From Candidatus Zixiibacteriota bacterium (GTDB lineage: Bacteria > Zixibacteria > MSB-5A5 > GN15 > JACZUZ01), in the NCBI GenBank assembly GCA_022563625.1, contig JADFNA010000093.1, positions 1 through 6,664 on the forward strand: 6,664 nt of DNA, in the 5' to 3' direction. Shown here one piece after another: positions 1-6,066 of this stretch. Within the stretch, counting starts at the first letter, position 1; each line of letters opens with the position of its first letter. The translations under genes and the position numbers were made by a program. The notes beneath the pieces were generated by a model that searched no databases, was not told where the DNA came from, and worked only from the letters and a program-made list of their open reading frames with translations.

Positions 1-782
1 TTGCATACCAAAAGTTCGATATGATCTCCGGTATACGGCCGCACAAGGTGTTCGAACCGTCCGCCGAATCTGGCGAAAACAAGCGATCGTTGAGTGGTTT
101 TTGGCAAACTTAATGCGGCCCGCAGAATTTGATCGCAATGCCTGGCAGGTTCAGCGCCGGATGTAAAAAATGCGCCAGTCAGCGCCGCGCCCTCGGAGAT
201 TCTCCTGAGCCTTACCAGCCGCGCGCTGTCCGCCAAAGGAACAAGGGCGCTCTCGACACACAGTCCGGTCAATGCAAGGCGCTCCTCTTGACATCCTGAT
301 TCGACAAAACGCCGGAGAACCTCGTTTGTCGGTACTAGAGTCAGGTCTGCGCAGGTTAATGATTCTTCCGGAGCTACCAATTCTCCGTGCATATAGACTA
401 CGGGCGGCCGATTCGTCTGATGAATCAGTAACTCAACCAAAAGTGGATGATCAACGACAACCGCGGCGGCATGATTGCTGCGGGTCTGGAGCCAGCGCCG
501 AAGATCTCGACCAAGGGCTGAATGTGCGATGGACGATCCACCCGGACTTTGTGACCTGCGGAATCGATTGTAACAAGCGCCAACAAACCCCGGGCGGCTG
601 CCCGAATGGTACAGCGCCCGGGCCATACGCCAGAAAAATCTGGAAATCCCGTGTGACAACTCCGGGGCCAAGAAAAACTCTGTCTCGACATCGGGAGCCA
701 GGCGCCGGACCTCGCGCAGGAGACCCTCAAGGTAGAACCGATGTCCCCTTCCGATGTCAGTAGTGAGAAAATCAATCTTCAT
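1..782 (-). CDS. GT-B glycosyltransferase, MGDG synthase/GT28-like (C-terminus beyond the window)
   Basis: Open for 260 codons from ATG 782-780 to the left edge with no stop, so only the N-terminal part is present. It begins MKIDFLTTDIGRGHRFYLEG; a strand followed by a G-R-G-H loop (residues 11-14) matches the N-terminal nucleotide-fold loop of MurG, monogalactosyldiacylglycerol synthase and processive diacylglycerol glucosyltransferases. Residues 145-178 (CADLTLVPTNEVLRRF, then LALTGLCVES) match the family segment that closes the N-terminal domain ('...DLY.VASEEV...L...GIPV'). TSGAEP (207-212) lies where the C-terminal domain opens with a Gly-rich loop. The start is supported by GGAAG nine bases upstream. 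Family knowledge suggests sugar transfer from an NDP-sugar to a membrane lipid acceptor at the cytoplasmic face. Acceptor and sugar cannot be read, because the donor-binding C-terminal half is missing. It is transcribed away from the ktr operon. A GT-B fold is likely; the exact subfamily is less certain. Confidence 0.75.
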   Translation of the reverse strand, partial: MKIDFLTTDIGRGHRFYLEGLLREVRRLAPDVETEFFLAPELSHGISRFFWRMARALYHSGSRPGFVGACYNRFRRSQSPGGSSIAHSALGRDLRRWLQTRSNHAAAVVVDHPLLVELLIHQTNRPPVVYMHGELVAPEESLTCADLTLVPTNEVLRRFVESGCQEERLALTGLCVESALVPLADSARLVRLRRISEGAALTGAFFTSGAEPARHCDQILRAALSLPKTTQRSLVFARFGGRFEHLVRPYTGDHIELLVC

Positions 783-791
783 CGTCTAGAG

Positions 792-796
792 CTTCC
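792..796 (-). promoter_or_regulatory. Ribosome binding site for the minus-strand glycosyltransferase
   Basis: On the minus strand this reads GGAAG, nine bases before the ATG at 782. It is a usable Shine-Dalgarno core and supports that start over any internal one. Confidence 0.5.
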
Positions 797-801
797 AACT
801 C

Positions 802-816
802 GGTGGCTGCGCCACC
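802..816. promoter_or_regulatory. Perfect inverted repeat in the divergent intergenic region
   Basis: GGTGGC, a three-base spacer TGC, then GCCACC: a perfect 6-bp GC-rich palindrome between the two divergent genes. It could be a protein-binding site or, in RNA from the minus strand, a small hairpin just before the ribosome site at 792-796. There is no following T-tract on either strand, so a terminator is unlikely. A function is inferred from position and symmetry only. Confidence 0.35.
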
Positions 817-909
817 TTAACACGCTGTATGCCAATAGCTTATATGGACGGCCTAATTGTTTGTTATAGGTTGCCAAGCAACCGCTCGTGGATGTATTTT
901 TCACGCCTT

Positions 910-2250
910 ATGATCTCCGGGCAGAAGACTATCCTTAAGCGAATTGGCCGCATCAGGCCCGGGATATCCCTGATCACAATCTATTTGCTGGTGATTCTCG
1001 TCTCAGCGGCGCTGCTGGCGCTTCCATTTTCCCGCCAGGCGCCGGTCGCTTTCGTCGACTGTCTGTTCACGACGGCCTCGGCCATAACTATCACTGGATT
1101 AGTTACCGTCGATACTGCCACAGTTTGGTCACCGATTGGCAAAACGATCATACTCATTCTCATCCAACTGGGCGGAATTGGCATCATGTCTATCACTACG
1201 ATATCTTTCCTGTCAGTCGGACGGCTCAGTCTTTCAATGGAGCGTCTCTATTTTCAAGAGCTGACCGGCACGCAAAAGATCGCCAACGCTATCAGTCTGG
1301 TCAAGAAGATAGTTCTGGTTACGTTCTTGATTGAGGGTGTTGGGGCGGTTTTCATTTTTTTTGACCTGGTGAACAGTCTGCCTCCCCTTGAAGCCGCACT
1401 ATCGGCGATATTTCATGCCGTCTCGGCCTTCTGCAACGCCGGCTTTGTGCTCCAGTCTGATTCATATATGAGCTTTCAAAGTAACACCTACTTTCTGTTG
1501 GTCAATTCGGCCATGATCATTGCCGGCGGGCTGGGATTTCTCGTTCTGGTAGAACTCTGGGATTGCGCCTTTTATCAAAAAGGCCGGCGGAAGTATTCCC
1601 TTCATCTGCGCCTGGTCATCAAGATGGCGCTAATTCTCGTCTTCGGAGGCGCGGCGCTGCTCTGGTCCACCAGCGAATTTGATTTCATGCAGGCGCTGTT
1701 TCATTCTATCAACGCCCGTTCGGGGGGATTTAATACACTCGATCTCTCCACCGCCACCCTACCGGCCATTGGATTGCTTATCGTCTTGATGTATATCGGC
1801 GCTGCTCCCGGCTCGACCGGCGGTGGCATCAAAACGACCTCGCTGGCCACAATAGTCGCGCTTGCTGTTCAGCGCTTTCGCGGAGAGAATAACGTAACTC
1901 TGATGAATCGCACAATTCCTACGAATCTGGTAATTCGCGCAGTCGCTGTGGCCCTGATCGGCATCGCGGCAATCGGATTGGCAACCGGAATGCTGGTAGT
2001 GTTTCAAACAATAGACCAGCCGGCCCCGGCGAATCTCCTGCGCGACGCGCTGTTTGAGGCGACCTCTGCCATTTGCACAGTTGGCCTGTCAATGGGCATG
2101 ACCCAGGAATTGACAACGGCCAGCAAATTCACGCTCATAGGGGCGATGGTGGTCGGGCGCCTGGGGTTTCTGACTGTCGCCTACGGATTAGCGGCCAGTC
2201 CCAAGCTGGATAAAATACGGGCTGCCGAAGGCGCCCCGATGATTGGTTGA
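910..2250 (+). CDS. ktrB: Potassium uptake channel subunit, TrkH/KtrB family
   Basis: Integral membrane subunit of a Ktr/Trk K+ uptake system. All four membrane-pore-membrane repeats are visible with their selectivity-filter glycines (counting Met 910 as residue 1): TASAITITGL (Gly63), HAVSAFCNAGF (Gly178), INARSGGFNTLD (Gly273) and ATSAICTVGL (Gly392). The signature APGSTGGGIKTT is at 299-310, and the C-terminus ends in PMIG, as is usual for KtrB. At 446 residues from ATG 910 the length fits KtrB (about 450) better than the longer E. coli TrkH. The frame is open upstream to ATG 829 (473 residues), but the extra residues lack family character; the real helix starts near RIRPGISLITIYLL. No convincing Shine-Dalgarno precedes 829, 892 or 910, so the start is uncertain. 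The first filter has Thr-Ile-Thr-Gly where Cys-Val-Thr-Gly is common, a mild change. The RCK partner gene follows after 31 bases. Confidence 0.93.
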   Translation: MISGQKTILKRIGRIRPGISLITIYLLVILVSAALLALPFSRQAPVAFVDCLFTTASAITITGLVTVDTATVWSPIGKTIILILIQLGGIGIMSITTISFLSVGRLSLSMERLYFQELTGTQKIANAISLVKKIVLVTFLIEGVGAVFIFFDLVNSLPPLEAALSAIFHAVSAFCNAGFVLQSDSYMSFQSNTYFLLVNSAMIIAGGLGFLVLVELWDCAFYQKGRRKYSLHLRLVIKMALILVFGGAALLWSTSEFDFMQALFHSINARSGGFNTLDLSTATLPAIGLLIVLMYIGAAPGSTGGGIKTTSLATIVALAVQRFRGENNVTLMNRTIPTNLVIRAVAVALIGIAAIGLATGMLVVFQTIDQPAPANLLRDALFEATSAICTVGLSMGMTQELTTASKFTLIGAMVVGRLGFLTVAYGLAASPKLDKIRAAEGAPMIG

Positions 2251-2268
2251 TTTTTCAGACAATAACAC

Positions 2269-2273
2269 AAGGA
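2269..2273 (+). promoter_or_regulatory. Ribosome binding site deciding the ktrA start
   Basis: AAGGA ends eight bases before ATG 2282 but only two bases before ATG 2276. It therefore favours 2282, which gives the family-typical N-terminus MRRFAVIGLG. It argues against the upstream in-frame start at 2243, which would overlap the end of the channel gene. Confidence 0.6.
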
Positions 2274-2281
2274 ATATGACC

Positions 2282-2941
2282 ATGAGAAGATTCGCGGTAA
2301 TCGGGTTGGGAAATTTCGGCTTCTATGCCGCCAAGACGTTCGCTGAAGAGGGCGTCGAAGTTATCGCCATTGACACCAACCCCGAACGCGTAAACGCCGC
2401 GGCGGAATTTGTCGAGCAGGCGGTGGTTGCCAATGCCAGCGACATTGAAGTGCTTCAAAAACTGGAACTGGCTGAAACCGAGGCTGTGATTATTTCCACC
2501 GGCGAAAGCATGCAGCAGTCGATTTTAATTACCATGTTCCTCAAAGAACTCAAAGCGCGGAATGTCATTGTCAAGGCAGTCTCCGAGGACCACGCGCGGG
2601 TGCTGGAACATGTCGGCGCGGACAAAGTTGTCATGCCCGAAAAAGAGACCGCGATCAAAACAGCGCGCTCGCTTTCAACGCCGAACATGATCGACTTTGT
2701 GCCGCTGATGGAGGACTACATGATCGCAGAAATCTCTCCCGGCAGGTCGCTGTTGGGCAAGAGCCTGGAAGAATCGGAACTTCGCAGCAAGTATCATATT
2801 CAACTGTTGGCGATTAAAGAAATCCTGCCGGACCGCTTCATTTTTGTCCCGCCGGCCGATTACAAATTTAAGGATTCGGATATTATTATAATTCTGGGAC
2901 GCAAAGAAAATATTGACAAACTTCGCAGTGAGGACCGCTGA
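2282..2941 (+). CDS. ktrA: Potassium uptake regulatory subunit, KtrA/TrkA (RCK_N + RCK_C)
   Basis: Cytoplasmic gating subunit of the K+ channel encoded just upstream; family members form an octameric ring under the channel that senses ATP/ADP or NAD(H). At 219 residues it is a single-RCK protein like KtrA, not the duplicated E. coli TrkA of about 458. The N-terminal Rossmann (RCK_N) domain opens with VIGLGNFG, whose Gly8-x-Gly10-x-x-Gly13 binds the nucleotide, and Asp31 (VIAIDTNPERV) ends the second strand, where it contacts the ribose. HVGADKVVMPEKETA (110-124) is the usual end of RCK_N. RCK_C covers about residues 146-219 (YMIAEISPGRSLLGKSL onward), the ligand-binding domain. The start at 2282 is set by AAGGA at optimal distance; an in-frame ATG at 2276 and an alternative start at 2243 are less likely. 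Together with the upstream gene it makes a complete K+ uptake system; co-transcription is inferred from the short spacing. Confidence 0.93.
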   Translation: MRRFAVIGLGNFGFYAAKTFAEEGVEVIAIDTNPERVNAAAEFVEQAVVANASDIEVLQKLELAETEAVIISTGESMQQSILITMFLKELKARNVIVKAVSEDHARVLEHVGADKVVMPEKETAIKTARSLSTPNMIDFVPLMEDYMIAEISPGRSLLGKSLEESELRSKYHIQLLAIKEILPDRFIFVPPADYKFKDSDIIIILGRKENIDKLRSEDR

Positions 2942-2959
2942 TCGTCTTTCGCGAAAACA

Positions 2960-2964
2960 AGAGG
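2960..2964 (+). promoter_or_regulatory. Ribosome binding site for the DUF547 lipoprotein
   Basis: AGAGG lies five bases before ATG 2970. It places the start directly at the signal peptide and rules against the in-frame upstream start at 2913, which would overlap ktrA and add a non-secretory leader. Confidence 0.55.
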
Positions 2965-2969
2965 CGCTA

Positions 2970-3821
2970 ATGATCAAACTTCCTCTCACAAATTGGCCAG
3001 CCAGCGCTGCGCTTGCGCTGGTGATGACAGCCATGCTGGCTGGTTGTTCTGCAGCTACAAAAAAGACAACCGCCGGCGCCGCATTCCCGAATGCGGCATT
3101 TGATTCCACATATACGAACTACACCAGACTCCTGTCCGCTGTGGTCCGGGGCAGACTCGTTGACTATGCGGCGCTGAAAACATCACAGGCGGAACTGGAA
3201 CAAGTCGTTGCTGATTTTGGCGCGCTTGAGTCCGACAAGCTGGCGGCCATGCCGAACGAAGCGAAGACGGCTTTTTATATCAACGCATATAATGCCATCA
3301 CCTTGCTGTCAGTCACTGAAAACTATCCCGTACGCTCAATCAAAGACATCTCCGGTGTCTGGAACAAACGCAAGTGGACAGTCGCAGGACAGGAACTCAC
3401 ACTGGACGACATAGAACACAAAAGACTGCGAAAGGAACTCTCCGAAGCGCGTATACATTTCGCAGTCAACTGCGCTTCTATCGGCTGCCCTCCACTGGCG
3501 CCCGTCCCCTATCTTCCGCACACTCTCTCTGATCAACTGGACGAAAGCTGCCGGGCGTATTTTAACGACACCACATTAACCTGGCTGGACTCTCGTTCAA
3601 AAAAACTGAACACCAGCAAGATATTCGATTGGTTCGGCGGTGACTTCAAGAGTTTTCCCCTTGGACCCGGCGTAAACAAGGGCCTTTCAAAAAAAGAAGC
3701 TGCAATCGTTTCGTTTATCGCGTCGTTCCTGCCTGAAAAGAAGGCCGCACAACTGCTTTCACAGACACGTTCGCTGAAATACCTCTCATATGACTGGGGG
3801 CTGAACGACATCGAGCGTTGA
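2970..3821 (+). CDS. DUF547 domain lipoprotein of unknown function
   Basis: Predicted exported lipoprotein of 283 residues. The signal peptide has Lys3, a hydrophobic stretch (about 11-23) and lipobox Leu-Ala-Gly-Cys26. Serine at +2 and no aspartate suggest sorting to the outer membrane in Gram-negative bacteria. After an Ala/Thr-rich linker, the DUF547 domain shows its hallmarks: AFYINAYNAITL (101-112), NYPVRSIKDI (118-127), LTLDDIEHKRLR (143-154) and RIHFAVNCASIGCPPL (161-176). Cys168 and Cys173 and His163 lie in the most conserved block, and KIFDWFGGDF follows further on. The conserved His, Cys and Asn residues look like an active or binding site, but I know of no established reaction and assign none. 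It sits 28 bases after ktrA and 56 before a glycosyltransferase, so it is probably in the same operon. Its position hints at an envelope role; a direct part in K+ transport is not supported. Confidence 0.88.
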   Translation: MIKLPLTNWPASAALALVMTAMLAGCSAATKKTTAGAAFPNAAFDSTYTNYTRLLSAVVRGRLVDYAALKTSQAELEQVVADFGALESDKLAAMPNEAKTAFYINAYNAITLLSVTENYPVRSIKDISGVWNKRKWTVAGQELTLDDIEHKRLRKELSEARIHFAVNCASIGCPPLAPVPYLPHTLSDQLDESCRAYFNDTTLTWLDSRSKKLNTSKIFDWFGGDFKSFPLGPGVNKGLSKKEAAIVSFIASFLPEKKAAQLLSQTRSLKYLSYDWGLNDIER

Positions 3822-3877
3822 ATTCGCTTCACCTTATTCGACCGGACCGCCCGACCTGCCTGCTCTGTCTATGTGCC

Positions 3878-4576
3878 ATGTACCGCGACCATTTCATCAG
3901 CGCCATTATCCCCGCGCTTAATGAAGAAAGTTCAATCGGCCTGGTCCTGGCCGGCTTACCCTCCGAAATTGACAAAGTCATTGTGTGTGACAACGGTTCA
4001 GATGATCGGACCGCCGCTGTCGCCAGACAGGGCGGCGCACAGGTTGTGACTGAGCCACAGCGCGGTTACGGGGCCGCCTGTTTGAAAGCCGCTCAGGCGC
4101 TGGACCCCAAAACTGACCTGATTCTCTTTCTGGATGCTGACTACAGTGACCATCCCGAACAGGCGCTCAAGCTGCTTGAACCGCTGGTGAACAGTGAGTC
4201 GGACATGGTTATCGGCAGCCGCATGATCTGGCCGGAATCCCGCGCCGCCCTGCCTCCCGTGGCGCGTTTCGGAAACTGGCTGGCGGCATCGCTGATGCGC
4301 CGTCTGTGGAATACTGATTTCAGCGATCTCGGGCCGTTTCGCGCAATTCGCTATCAGAGTTATCTCGCGCTGGGGATGCGCGACCGGGATTTTGGCTGGA
4401 CAGTGGAAATGCAAATACGCGCAGCCAAAATCGGGCTTCGTTCGGTCGAGATACCGGTTTCATACAGAAAACGTATCGGGCGCTCAAAAATCTCCGGCAC
4501 GATCATTGGATCAATCAGAGCCGGGACAAAGATTCTGTATTTAATCTTCCGTGAAGCGGTCACTCCGGATCAATAG
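3878..4576 (+). CDS. Family 2 glycosyltransferase, polyprenol-phosphate-sugar-synthase-like
   Basis: GT-A fold enzyme of the DPM/DPG-synthase-like branch of GT2, 232 residues from ATG 3878. Motifs in order: AIIPALNEE (9-17), VCDNGSDDRT (36-45), EPQRGYGAA (59-67), FLDADYSD (84-91; metal/donor site Asp86-x-Asp88), VIGSR (111-115), FSDLGPFRAI (148-157), FGWTVEMQIRAA (172-183) and YRKRIGRSKISG (196-207). I recognise the DLGPFRAI and GWTVEMQ blocks as a widespread bacterial GT2 group; its sugar and acceptor are, to my knowledge, not settled. The likely reaction is sugar transfer from an NDP-sugar to a polyprenyl phosphate at the inner face of the membrane. There are no strong transmembrane helices; the C-terminal IIGSIRAGTKILYLIF could be membrane-associating. 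The frame extends upstream to TTG 3818, overlapping the previous stop, but that leader is unlike the family. No clear Shine-Dalgarno precedes either start. The GT-C gene follows after 25 bases. Confidence 0.87.
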   Translation: MYRDHFISAIIPALNEESSIGLVLAGLPSEIDKVIVCDNGSDDRTAAVARQGGAQVVTEPQRGYGAACLKAAQALDPKTDLILFLDADYSDHPEQALKLLEPLVNSESDMVIGSRMIWPESRAALPPVARFGNWLAASLMRRLWNTDFSDLGPFRAIRYQSYLALGMRDRDFGWTVEMQIRAAKIGLRSVEIPVSYRKRIGRSKISGTIIGSIRAGTKILYLIFREAVTPDQ

Positions 4577-4601
4577 TCTCCGAAATTCTTCACATAGTAT
4601 T

Positions 4602-5933
4602 ATGAATGTCAAGCGAACACTGACAGCCTTCACTGTCCTATTAGTGGGAATGCTGGCGCTGTATGCGCTGATCTTTTATCCAGACTATCAGGAGCCGCGC
4701 TATGGGCGCTTCATTGTTATCACCGTGGCGCTGTCTGCGCTGTGGATCGGCGCCCTGGCGCTGTTCAAGCGGCTGAGTTCAGCGCGCTCGCTACAAACTT
4801 ATCTGATTATTGGCCTCGTGGCCGGGGCGTTGTTTCGTGTAGTTGCGCTCACCGGCGCTGGTGAGACGGCATATCTGTCGGATGATGTTTATCGCTATGT
4901 CTGGGACGGCAGGCTGATTGCACATGGCGTAAACCCTTTCGCCTATGCCCCGGATGATCCCGCCGTTTATCAATACGCTGAAGAAAATATCCTGCCGCGT
5001 ATCAATCATACGGAGCTGCCGACAATCTATCCGCCGGTCAGCCAGGCGTTTTTTCTGGCGGCTTACCTGGTCGACAGCGACAGCATATATGGATTTAAGC
5101 TTATCTCAGCTTTGTTTGATCTCCTGACACTGCTGGCGCTCTTTAAGCTTCTCCGCGTGAACAAACTACCTCCGGCTCTGGCCTTGATCTACTGGCTGGC
5201 GCCGCTGACCGTGATTGAGTTTTACCTCAGCGCTCACCATGATATTCTGGTACTGCCTTTTTTTATTATGACTCTTGTCTATTTCGCCAAAGGCAAACCA
5301 GCCCTATGCGGCATATTTCTGGCGCTGGCGATAATGGCCAAGTACAATGTCGCGCTTATTTCGCTTCCCCTGCTATTGGGATTTGCCGGACGCGAGCGGC
5401 GTATATTCGTTTTGTCCGGCCTGGCGGTGGCAGCCGCCGCTTATCTGCCGTTTCTTATATACTTAAAACCCGCCGCTTTATTCGGGTCGCTGCTTGATTA
5501 TACAATACGCTGGCAGTACAACGGCTCTCTCTATCATATCCTGAGGTTACTCACCTCGCCGAAAATATCCAAAATTATCATTGCCCCGGTTTTGACCGGA
5601 ACATTGCTGTCTCTGGGCATCACTATAAAAGATCGAATCAAGGGTGTCTGCGCCTCACTGGCGGCCTATCTGGCCCTGACGCCAACCCTTTTCCCCTGGT
5701 ATCTGATACTAGCGCTGCCGCTCATGACAGTGCGCCGCTCAAGCGCGATGTTTGCGTTGTTGTCTATGATTTTTCTGTCTTACTGGGGTCTGATCGGCCT
5801 GGCGGAAACCGGCCTGTGGGTCGAGCATTGGAGCTTGCGTGTGGTCGAATATGCGCCGTTCTATCTGGCGCTGCTGTTTAGCTTCCGTTGGAAACTTTTC
5901 GAACCGCGAAAGGCCGACAGCTTTGCGCTCTGA
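4602..5933 (+). CDS. Multipass GT-C fold glycosyltransferase, polyprenol-phosphate-mannosyltransferase-like
   Basis: Integral membrane protein of 443 residues with roughly 11-13 hydrophobic segments. The first long outside loop carries YLSDDVYRYVWDGRLIAHGV (91-110), with the paired acids Asp94-Asp95 expected of GT-C catalytic loops. It is followed by NPFAYAPDDPA, then NHTELPTIYPPVSQAFF (135-151). This order is typical of the GT87-like/polyprenol-phosphate-mannose-dependent group. HHD (212-214) and PTLFPWYLILALP (361-373) are further conserved-looking points. By family logic it takes a sugar from a polyprenyl-phosphate donor on the periplasmic face and adds it to a glycan, lipid or protein. 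The upstream GT2 is the obvious candidate to supply that donor (inference). ATG 4602 gives a clean hydrophobic N-terminus; GTG 4551 would overlap the GT2 gene by 26 bases and adds polar residues. No strong Shine-Dalgarno is seen. The C-terminus (RKADSFAL) is cytoplasmic or unplaced. Acceptor unknown. Confidence 0.85.
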   Translation: MNVKRTLTAFTVLLVGMLALYALIFYPDYQEPRYGRFIVITVALSALWIGALALFKRLSSARSLQTYLIIGLVAGALFRVVALTGAGETAYLSDDVYRYVWDGRLIAHGVNPFAYAPDDPAVYQYAEENILPRINHTELPTIYPPVSQAFFLAAYLVDSDSIYGFKLISALFDLLTLLALFKLLRVNKLPPALALIYWLAPLTVIEFYLSAHHDILVLPFFIMTLVYFAKGKPALCGIFLALAIMAKYNVALISLPLLLGFAGRERRIFVLSGLAVAAAAYLPFLIYLKPAALFGSLLDYTIRWQYNGSLYHILRLLTSPKISKIIIAPVLTGTLLSLGITIKDRIKGVCASLAAYLALTPTLFPWYLILALPLMTVRRSSAMFALLSMIFLSYWGLIGLAETGLWVEHWSLRVVEYAPFYLALLFSFRWKLFEPRKADSFAL

Positions 5934-6011
5934 GTGTTCGACATGTACCATACGTTTCGGTTGTAGCTGACTGAGTTAGCTGGATTTCTGCGGAGCTTGG
6001 AGTTTTGACAA

Positions 6012-6047
6012 AGAAAGCCCCGACGAAGAGTGTCACCGGGGCTTTCT
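6012..6047. terminator. Intrinsic terminator hairpin between convergent genes
   Basis: AGAAAGCCCCG (6012-6022) pairs perfectly with CGGGGCTTTCT (6037-6047), an 11-bp GC-rich stem around a 14-base loop. Read on the minus strand the stem is followed by TTGTC after a stem end of CTTTCT, a pyrimidine-rich tail that suits termination of the surface-protein gene ending at 6067. On the plus strand it lies about 80 bases after the operon's last stop at 5933 and could also end that transcript, though the following bases (GTACTAC) are a poor T-tract. Probably works best for the minus strand. Confidence 0.75.
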
Positions 6048-6066
6048 GTACTACAAGAAATGTCAG

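Noticed and set aside
272..763. Plus-strand frame of 163 codons
   Set aside because: It lies wholly opposite the minus-strand GT28-like gene, has low-complexity Arg/Pro/Gly-rich translation and no family resemblance.
425..775. Minus-strand frame of 116 codons
   Set aside because: It is an out-of-frame shadow of the minus-strand glycosyltransferase that starts at 782; the latter has coherent motifs and a ribosome site.
871..900. Possible sigma-70 promoter TTGCCA with TATTTT at 18-base spacing
   Set aside because: The -10 match is weak and the transcript would begin at or after the preferred ktrB start at 910, leaving no leader.
20..920. Shared 12-mer TATGATCTCCGG at 20-31 and 909-920
   Set aside because: About one 12-base repeat is expected by chance in a window of this size, and both copies lie in coding sequence with different frames or strands.
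2675..3109. Minus-strand frame of 144 codons
   Set aside because: It is antisense to the end of ktrA and the start of the DUF547 gene, both of which show strong family motifs.
4650..5880. Frequent CTGGCGCTG words in the GT-C gene
   Set aside because: They encode Leu-Ala-Leu in membrane helices with the local codon preference; spacing is irregular, so this is not a repeat element.
5965..5981. Hairpin AGCTGAC-TGA-GTTAGCT after the GT-C gene
   Set aside because: The 7-bp stem includes a G-U pair and has no T-tract; the much stronger hairpin at 6012-6047 explains termination.
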